This document shows, one piece after another, positions 25,446 through 32,365 of a stretch of 32,365 nt of DNA; within the stretch, counting starts at the first letter, position 1, and each line of letters opens with the position of its first letter. This DNA is from Nemertoderma westbladi. Lineage: Eukaryota > Xenacoelomorpha > Nemertodermatida > Nemertodermatidae. A program made the position numbers and the translations under genes. The notes beneath the pieces are model-generated. The model worked only from the letters and a program-made list of their open reading frames with translations. It was not told the origin of the DNA and ran no database searches. The DNA lies in the NCBI GenBank assembly GCA_032718475.1, contig JAUCBJ010000999.1, forward strand, positions 1-32,365, read 5' to 3'.

Positions 25446-25975
25446 CTTTACACGATAGGTTTTTAACTCTACTGTCCCCGATCCGTATCTACATATCGTA
25501 CCTTTAGACGATAGGTTTCTAACTCTACTGTCCCCGATCCGTATCTACACATCGTACCTTTACACGATAGGTTTCTAACTCTACTGTCCCCGATCCGTAT
25601 CTACATATCATACCTTTACACGATATGTTTCTAACTCTACTGTCCCGATCCGTATCTACATATCGTACCTTTACACGATAGGTTTCTCACTCTACTGTCC
25701 CCGATCCGTATCTACATATCATACCTTTACACGATATGTTTCTAACTCTACTGTCCCCGATCCATATCTACATATCGTACCTTACACGATATGTTTCTAA
25801 CTCTACTGTCCCCGATCCATATCTACATATCGTACCTTTACACGATATGTTTCTCACTCTACTGTCCCCGATCCGTATCTACACATCGTACCTTACACGA
25901 TATGTTTCTAACTCTACTGTCCCCGATCCGTATCTACACATCGTACCTTACACGGTACGTTTCTCACTCTACTGT
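25446..25975 (+). repeat. Right, diverged satellite edge
   Basis: Monomers with CGATAGGTTT, ATATCATACC and GATCCATATC variants that do not occur in the adjacent higher-order units. The array ends with ACGGTACGTTTCTCACTC just before TGTCTACAGTCC. Confidence 0.75.
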
Positions 25976-26109
25976 CTACAGTCCAATAGTTTATTGCATG
26001 ATGTTCATGCTGGATGATCCACCAAATAACGGTTGGTTATCGGTCTCGTATAAGTCTTTTTCTTCTTCTCTAAAATCTTTCCTCCGATTCGGAATTCTAC
26101 TATCCGAAT

Positions 26110-26415
26110 ATGTCTGTCCATTTACTCCCGCCACTTCTCTCGCTGGTTACCATTGATTGTCTCCTCCGATGCCCACAGTCTGTACTGACACTCATGGCAC
26201 CAACGCCTCGCACTGCTCCAGCCCCAACCGCTCTGTCCACTGCCCCAACCCCAACTCCCCTCACCGTTCCAACTCCCACTCCTTTCAGCGCCTTGACCCC
26301 CACACCCGACCATCCTTCTCAACCCTCCGCACGTGGTCTCTGTCTAAAACTCTTATCAAAGGAAATCAAACACATTCTCGTTAATAAAGAACCCGCGGCT
26401 ATAGTAACAGTTTAA
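26110..26415 (+). other. C-rich segment with a Pro/Thr-rich open frame
   Basis: A frame of 101 codons opens at an ATG and is dominated by P, T, A and S (repeated PTPT and APTP). Overlapping frames on both strands are also open, which points to biased composition. I recognise no domain. It could be a decayed retroelement leader or nothing at all. Confidence 0.2.
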
Positions 26416-27314
26416 CATTGGTAAATGTCTACCGCTTCATTCCTCTCAAACTCGATGTAATGATGTGTGTTAAGATCAGCCCCAACTTGACAATTCTGAA
26501 CTCATTCTGCCTAATCCAAACTCAATAATGAGTCAGAATCCGATCGCGACATATGAACTCTATGCCGACCCTATTGAACTAACTCTTGGCCGAGTCATAT
26601 TATTTAGGACCATATACTGTATATAATTGTTTTGCTTCTATAGTTCCCTACGTGGAACAAGGCAATAATGAGATTTTTCTCATTTGTGTGGTGAAGGAAA
26701 TTTAATTTTATATTGATTTATGAATTACCTCTGGGAGAGAACCATAATTATTATTTATTTAAATATTAAGTATTTAAATAACCTCAAACAGAAACCGCAT
26801 ATATTTTCTAGTCAGATTTTTGCAAACATCAGGCACTCACGCAGTGCAGTTTATTTATGCAGGACAAAAAAACTATTTTTCAAAATCTTGGCTCAAAATC
26901 TTTTTTTATGACCAATTCGGGCCAAAATTTGCCATGGGGGTGTGTATGTATAAAATATTTTCGCGCCTCCGTAGGCAAACATACAAAAGTACGCACAATA
27001 ATAAAACATAATTATTCCCTCCCCCCACCCCCCTTTCTCACTGCAATATCCCATCTCCATCTAAAAGCCAATATCACGGCCTAAGTTCCATCCAGTCACC
27101 TTTCCACCCCCTCACTCACCTATCAACCACAATATTGTTAGCTTCCCTGTAAGCTACTGCCGTCCATTAAGGGAGTGAGTGCCCTATACAAACACTCCCT
27201 TCCTTTTCATTGGAGCCCCCACTATGCAAACATTACCTGCTTCCTTATTGTATTAAACTCACCGAGTCATTAATTAACAAGGGAATATTTTGTACCGAAT
27301 CAATCTCTAGGGAT
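26416..27314. other. Non-coding spacer
   Basis: No recognisable gene. A 9-bp perfect stem (AAGGGAGTG at 27169-27177, CACTCCCTT at 27193-27201) with a 15-base loop is present. Short frames around 26720-27084 show no features. Confidence 0.5.
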
Positions 27315-28099
27315 TATCATTGGCAGTAACCAGTTATTGGTCAGTCTGGTCAGCCGACCACACCGCACCGACTTAGATCCTGACACCTTCAGGGACAATC
27401 TTGCGCTGGGGTATGGCTTAACGCCGCCAGGCCTCCCGTCGAACTGCGAGTGATGTGGAGCTCCATTTACAACCACCCACGCCATCAACTGTAAACACGG
27501 GGGCCTTATAATAAAGCGGCACGACGAATTGCGCGAGGTGTATGGGGGACCTTATCTCTTCTGCTTGCGGTGGATCTTGCGTCCAACGTGAAGTGACCCT
27601 CTCCACCACCGGTTATCTGGACGGATGTGGGCGGGAGGTCGGAGGAGTGAGGGCCGATCTTTTGCTGCGTGGAATCTGGGCCAATCAGAGGGTGGCGTCT
27701 TTTGGTATCGCGATTGTAAACGCCGAAGCCCCCTCTTATACCAACAGGTCCATAGACTCCGTTCTGGAACAACGGGTACGCGCCAAGAAGACGCATTACA
27801 GTGCAGTCTTTGAGGAGAGGAGGATTTCTTTTACTCCCCTCGTTGGCACAACGGTTGGTGTCTGGTGCAAGGAGGCCGAGATTTTTATTCGGCACCTAGC
27901 TGAGACGCTTGTGGCCAGACGGGATGGGATGCGTTCCCGTGGTTTTGCATTGGTGATGGGTGGAGTTCGGAGACGACTCCAGTTCGGGTTGCTACGCTCC
28001 AACTACATATGCCTGCGCGGTGCCCGAAGACCTTGGAGAGCCTTAGGTTTCGGGGACGGCGCTGGCCTACGGGGTACAGACCTCCCCAACTCCTATTAA
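27315..28099 (+). pseudogene. Decayed 3' domain of a reverse-transcriptase-type retroelement polyprotein
   Basis: The 3' part is an open frame from 27542 to TAA at 28097-28099. It reads RADLLLRGIWANQR, then FTPLVGTTVGVWCKEAEIFI, RRRLQFGLLRSNYICLRGAR. This resembles the C-terminal domain common in RT-type element proteins of marine invertebrates (typical order LDV..RGFW, FFDVRV, SFTPLV....GG.G.E, RLSFALLRSA..C.RG.R), recalled from general knowledge. Upstream, in a different frame, 27315-27547 reads FRDNLALGYG, PPGLPSNCE, stop, CGAPFTTTHAINC and HGGLIIKRHDELRE, the zinc-binding-like portion. At least one in-frame TGA (near 27449) and a +1 shift in the G run at 27543-27547 break it. The usual acidic residue of FFDVRV is lost (SFGIAIV). 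The RT domain itself is absent upstream. Dead copy. Confidence 0.65.
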
Positions 28100-28772
28100 A
28101 TCGGCAATCACCAAATAACTAACTCAGTAACTCAATTACTATTATATGTAATTATAATATTATTAATATATTATTGATTTTATTAATCATATTATTAATA
28201 CTGGTGCGATCTACACAAAGTGGATTATTCATTTGATTAATTATTTCGATTCGTTATTGGTCAGTTCAGAACAAATCAAATATTAATCATGTTTTATATA
28301 TTATTTCAATGTGAATTACTGTACAAGAAACACAGATTATAGGTGATAATTAGAGATCAACTTCACATTGACCCGAATACCGGGCTTAAAAGGGCTACAT
28401 TTGGATGAAAAAGTCAGTCAGTAACGACGCCTTAGTAGGGGTAGATGGCAGCCTCGGCAGCTAATCGGAATCTGAAGCTGCACTAAGTTTATTACGACTT
28501 TTCATGACTATTTTCCACAAAATAGACTTTTCTACAATCAGACGATTTGCAATAGACTTTTTTGTATATTTTTCAGAGTATTGTAACATAACGAAACGAC
28601 TATTGGCTTTGTACTTTGGATCCTAACGGACCCAAAGCACCCCTCACCCGGTTTCTCTTTCCCCTCTTCCCGGAGGATTTTCTATGGTGTTACTTATAGT
28701 CCATGGGCCAGCCAGCATAGGGGATACTTTTTGGTAACCACCCGGAACTTATATTTTTGGGAAGACCTAGCT
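28100..28772. other. Spacer after the retroelement relic
   Basis: AT-rich to about 28330, then mixed sequence. No ORF, no poly-A tail and no target duplication that would mark the retroelement's 3' end. Confidence 0.45.
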
Positions 28773-29176
28773 TCTGGCCATTCATTTTGATATGATAACA
28801 AATCTGAATCGGTAGCTGACTTGGTGTTATCACCGGTTGTCATGGAAATGGCAAAATAACAAACATGCTGTAGTAGTCTAAGAACTGAATATAAATTCTT
28901 TGCGTCTTCTGAAAAAGATAGCTACTGGTCTAACAATTCTAAATCTGTCATAAAATCCTGGAATATAATTATTGTCTGGCCATTCATTTTGATATGATAA
29001 CAAATCTGAATCGGTAGCTGACTTGGTGTTATCACCGGTTGTCATGGAAATGGCAAAATAACAAACATGCTGTAGTAGTCTAAGAACTGAATATAAATTC
29101 TTTGCGTCTTCTGAAAAAGATAGCTACTGGTCTAACAATTCTAAATCTGTCATAAAATCCTGGAATATAATTATTG
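28773..29176 (+). repeat. Perfect 202-bp tandem duplication
   Basis: Bases 28773-28974 and 28975-29176 start with TCTGGCCATTCATTTTG and end with GGAATATAATTATTG. I saw no difference between the copies. It is either a very recent duplication or an assembly artefact. No coding content. Confidence 0.92.
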
Positions 29177-30771
29177 TTGCCATAGGAGCGCTGCTAAATT
29201 AAAACTGGCATGTATTAGAAAAATAGCTACCATTCTAGAACAATATCATTATTTTAAAAACACATTGCCACATGTTGTTGAATATTAGTTTTGGAAAATT
29301 TTGGTATACTCTGAGAGCGAAACCTGTTTTGTTATAATGGTTATATATGGTACAAAAGTTATACCCATGTCTGAAATATTTTTCTTTATCAACATTTTAA
29401 TCTCATTCCACTCTGTTTCAAAATTATGACAAAATATTTAGGTCAATGAAAAGCAATCAATCATAATGTCACTACAGTACAATACTTTAACATAACAAGC
29501 GACATCTAAATAGCATTTCAGACACCACTCCTTCACAGGTTACCATGACAACAGATGCACACTATCAAACATATGACTTGACACCTACCACAAAAGCATA
29601 CACTTTAGCATACACATTAATTTTAGCATATATATTTATCATCATTGTTCCTAAATTATTTCTGTAAAGATGATACCCTCGATAATGACATTTTTGAACT
29701 CTAAATCCACTCTTTATTTTATCCATTATTTTACGAGTTAAATAATAAGCAAGTTGGCTTATTAGTCTGGCACCTTACTGTACACTAAGTAGTGCCTATG
29801 TCCTATAGATATACTGTAACATCCTGTTGCAGCTAGTAGTGGTGAGATATACATAAGTACACGAGGCAAACCAATTGCGCGGTGAGAATAACCGGTAGAT
29901 CTGTAGTATATAAGCTGTAGGCCTATAAAAGAGGATATAGTTGATCTCCCTGAACAATGCCTACTGTTTGGGTGATAGGGTGACGGTTTACCGAGTTAAT
30001 GCATTTTATTAATAATAATTTAATTAAATATTAAAAAATTAATAAGTTTTATTAATAATAAATATTAGTGCAATATATTTGTTAAATAAATAAATTTATT
30101 CCTATACCCACCACCTTAAACTAAAATAACATATGAAAAGCACCGGAAAAATTAAACCTTGAAGAAATGTAGGGTACCACCAGGAGGGGAGGTTACTTTA
30201 TATGCACACAATGTATTTATACCGTATACCGGTAGTTTATGCATGTATAATGGGCTATACAGAATATACAACAACCACCATTGATAGATAACGATTCAAA
30301 AATATAGTAGTTTCAGAGATCTCCGTAACTATGGTGATGTCCATACAGTAGAGTAGAGTACTTAGTCTTCTAACAAATCAACAGCCTCGGTTCCTTTTTA
30401 AAACGGAACCTTTTTTGATAAATTGCTCATCGCGACCTAATATCATCCTCCTTTATGTTCTCTTTGTCTAATGTTCTAGAAACATAATAAACCCGTTTGA
30501 TATCCCAATCCTATCATATATAGTTACTGTAATTTCTAATAATTCATATAATCTAATAGGGCCTAATATATTAATAATACTTATATAAATACTGCTGCTG
30601 TTCTATTTACTGTAGTTCGAAAAATAATTCTATAAAGCAGATTAATTCTAAGACGACATTAATTTCATCGTAATTAATAATGATGAATCTCTATTAAGAA
30701 CATTCAGCTCATAGTAGTTTGTTATTACAAACTGTACAGTATCCTATTGAGGTTAATTAATCTATCGGGAC
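29177..30771. other. AT-rich non-coding stretch
   Basis: No credible ORF on either strand. It contains TTCTAGAA at 29233-29240 and 30474-30481. A hairpin GGTTCC...GGAACC at 30389-30410 is followed by six T. Confidence 0.5.
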
Positions 30772-30969
30772 TTATACCAACCTTCGAGCAGCAGTTAACC
30801 TGGACCCTCTCGTACGAAATGTCTCTTCGAATGACTCCCGAAATCGCAAAGATCGCACCTTCAGGAATCCGTCAGCCTCGGACTTCGCTACATCATGGTT
30901 AGGAAGTTTCCTGCCAAGGGTCATACAGATGTTTAACAGAACAATACATAATATCAACTTAAAATACAT
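30772..30969 (-). CDS. Putative small secreted peptide (or first exon of one)
   Basis: A 65-codon minus-strand frame starts at a true ATG in AAACAAAATG (A at -3). The N terminus MYFKLILCIVLLNICMTLG looks like a signal peptide: short start, one lysine, about 14 hydrophobic residues, then a small residue. The remaining 46 residues are basic (many Arg, several RxxR or dibasic sites) with no cysteines after residue 15. The stop overlaps GGTATAAGT, which resembles a 5' splice donor, so the coding sequence may continue in another exon. I recognise no family. No TATA box or partner exon was identified. Such a signal-peptide-like start can occur by chance, so confidence is moderate at best. Confidence 0.35.
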   Translation of the reverse strand: MYFKLILCIVLLNICMTLGRKLPNHDVAKSEADGFLKVRSLRFRESFEETFRTRGSRLTAARRLV

Positions 30970-31039
30970 TTTGTTTGATTAATAATTAATATTAAACTTG
31001 ATCTGTTTTTTACTACCGTAATCTGTAGGGCCAACTACA

Positions 31040-31235
31040 GCTACCAATTAACACGATTGCTGGACCTTCGCGCAACACGAGATGCACCTTGGAATAGAAC
31101 AGGTGAACCGGTAGTGCGGTAGTCCGACCGTAATTGCGAGCTTTAACGGATTATAAACAACGAATTGGTTGAGATTATCACTTTTTGCCATCTCGCCCTC
31201 TAGCGGCAGACTGAAAACTGACTTTATTTCCTATG
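31040..31235 (+). repeat. Fragment related to the 6528-9295 element
   Basis: CCTTCGCGCAACACG near 31065 resembles CCTTCGCGCAGCACG near 7725, and CCCTCTAGCGGCAGACTG near 31195 matches copies near 8286 and 8601. The order is the same. It is probably a diverged, truncated copy of that family or of a shared dispersed repeat. Confidence 0.45.
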
Positions 31236-32365
31236 GAAACGTTATTTTAAACTTATTGCAGACAAATGTGTAACAATTAATTGTTAACATCTAAACATTA
31301 CGGTTCCCATTCCCTAAGCTTTTTGACTTTATGGCTAGCCCCCCACCCCCCCCCCCCCACACAGTGGGCCAGAAACCGTGTTTTGCGGCCAAAATTCCTT
31401 ATTTCGAAAAATATTCATAGTTTGGGCACTATTTTTCACCTATACGGGTTTTCGATAGCGGCAAATCTTCTCAGATGGGTCTCAAATTCTCAAAGGGTGG
31501 CTTATTTGTGCCATTTCTGGCACGTGCCAAAATTGGTGTATTTGGCAAACACAATAGACACAGGCAGAATGGCTCAGATTTCGGTTCCACAAGGTTTAAC
31601 AGGGTGCTGAAGCACTAACAAATGGCTTCAAATTCTCTAGTAGCGTAGAAGTGCCACTTTTTAGCTTGTGGCACATGGCACATGTGTTTAGCATGGCACA
31701 AAATATCAAAATCTCTGAAGCTTTATAGCGAAAATGTTTGCACGGGAAATAAAGTACTGACACTTCGTGCGTAATCCCGTAGAAAACAGCCTTACTTTAC
31801 TTTTACTTGTGAGTGTGGTTGTGATGGGATTTCACAAACTCCATATACAGTATATACTGTACACTACTCTACTGTTTGTGCGAAAAATCTAAAGACACGT
31901 GGAGTGTGTTGAATGGACCAGCTGTATCCATGTACAGTACCGGTATATAGAATGCTGTCTGAAGGAAATGTTATCGCATCGCGTGACGGAGAGTCTGAGT
32001 TGTTTTTAATAATCGTAAATTATTAACAGAGGTTGCAATCTGTGTCTATGTATGCTAATAGTTTGGTTGCATGGATAAACGAAGCAAAAGTTGCTTTGTA
32101 TGCAGTACCGGTGCGGCTACAGTACACCAACACCCCCCCCCCCCCCCCCCCCCCGGCTGGCTGTTGCAGTGTAGATCAATCATCTCAAAGTACAGTATAT
32201 CAATGTTTAACCAGAGACCAATTGAATTTACCAGAAAATAATTGTAATAAAACAATAATGTTAAATAAAGTTTTTTTCCTCCAATTTTCTCAGGAGTTCT
32301 TCAGTAGTCGCTACTACTGCCATACCGCCCTCTGCCGTTACGATCAACCATAAGTATCAATTCCT
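31236..32365. other. Non-coding end of window
   Basis: No recognisable gene. It holds a C-rich tract at about 31339-31359. GTGCCA/TGGCAC words are repeated in both orientations at 31508-31700, so the strand can fold back. Small frames at 31281-31610 and 32033-32353 have no domain features. Confidence 0.45.
32133..32154 (+). repeat. Poly-C homopolymer
   Basis: 22 consecutive C. Open frames across it gain poly-Pro or poly-Gly strings and should not be read as genes. Confidence 0.9.

Larger units (their letters stand above)
11111..25975 (+). repeat. 55-bp satellite array, about 268 monomers
   Basis: One uninterrupted head-to-tail array of 14.9 kb, all in one orientation. The monomer runs from GATCCGTATCTA through CATATCGT-ACCTTAC-ACGATATG to TTTCTMACTCTACTGTCCCC. 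CATATCGT and ACGATATG are perfect inverted repeats around a 7-base loop. Length variants are 54 bp (ACTCATTGTCC for ACTCTACTGTCC) and 56 bp (ACCTTTAC for ACCTTAC). Common substitutions are TCTAAC/TCTCAC, GATCCG/GATACG, ACATATCG/ACACATCG and CTGTCC/CCGTCC. The plus strand has a stop only at TTC-TAA in one phase, so ORFs up to 537 codons arise by chance. I do not call them genes. Confidence 0.98.

Noticed and set aside
11111-25975. CRISPR array or phage-like repeat-spacer structure
   Set aside because: Monomers are contiguous with no unique spacers, the surroundings are clearly eukaryotic, and no cas-like gene is present.
11111-25975. Telomeric repeat or CENP-B box in the array
   Set aside because: No TTAGGG-type unit and no TTCG....A..CGGG-like box found in the monomer.
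26100-26322. Gly/Arg-rich minus-strand ORFs opposite the C-rich segment
   Set aside because: Several frames on both strands are open because of biased composition; no signal or domain.
27506-27895. 129-codon minus-strand ORF
   Set aside because: It is antisense to the retroelement relic, which has recognisable motifs on the plus strand.

Overview
The window looks like repeat-dominated nuclear DNA of a metazoan, most likely a marine invertebrate. The basis is AT-rich sequence with eukaryotic splice signals, nested DNA transposons of eukaryotic type (piggyBac, Merlin-like), long-armed MITEs, simple-sequence runs, and about 15 kb of tandem satellite. The species cannot be named from the sequence. 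I see no rRNA or tRNA gene, no CRISPR array, and no confident host multi-exon gene.

Layout. Bases 403-5870 form a nested transposon stack. An inverted-repeat-bounded element carrying the 3' end of a Merlin/IS1016-type transposase was hit by a palindromic fold-back MITE (593-1148) in its left arm and by a complete piggyBac element (1551-5540) at a TTAA inside the transposase reading frame. The piggyBac encodes an apparently intact two-exon transposase of 594 residues on the minus strand, with the catalytic aspartates and a C-terminal cysteine-rich finger. A second Merlin-like C-terminal exon lies at 6072-6249. Bases 6528-9295 are a separate non-coding DNA transposon with an 8-bp target duplication, GGGTA-starting ends and subterminal arrays of a GACGTTTCGGCC motif. 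It contains internal degenerate tandem repeats and an (ACG)n microsatellite of about 60 units. Bases 9304-11050 are AT-rich with small repeats.

Bases 11111-25975 are one uninterrupted head-to-tail array of a 55-bp satellite, roughly 268 copies. Each monomer carries an 8-bp inverted repeat. The array is organised into higher-order repeats of about 329, 607, 665, 941 and 3594 bp. Two nearly identical 3594-bp units and part of a third fill 17.5-25.4 kb. The long plus-strand ORFs here are by-products of the repeat.

After the satellite come a C-rich stretch (26110-26415) and a decayed 3' domain of a reverse-transcriptase-type retroelement polyprotein (about 27315-28099). Then follow a perfect 202-bp tandem duplication (28773-29176), a small minus-strand ORF with a signal peptide (30772-30969) that is the only host-gene candidate, and AT-rich sequence with poly-C runs to the end.

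The region reads as a transposon graveyard beside a satellite block, such as pericentromeric, subtelomeric or other heterochromatin. That placement is inference.
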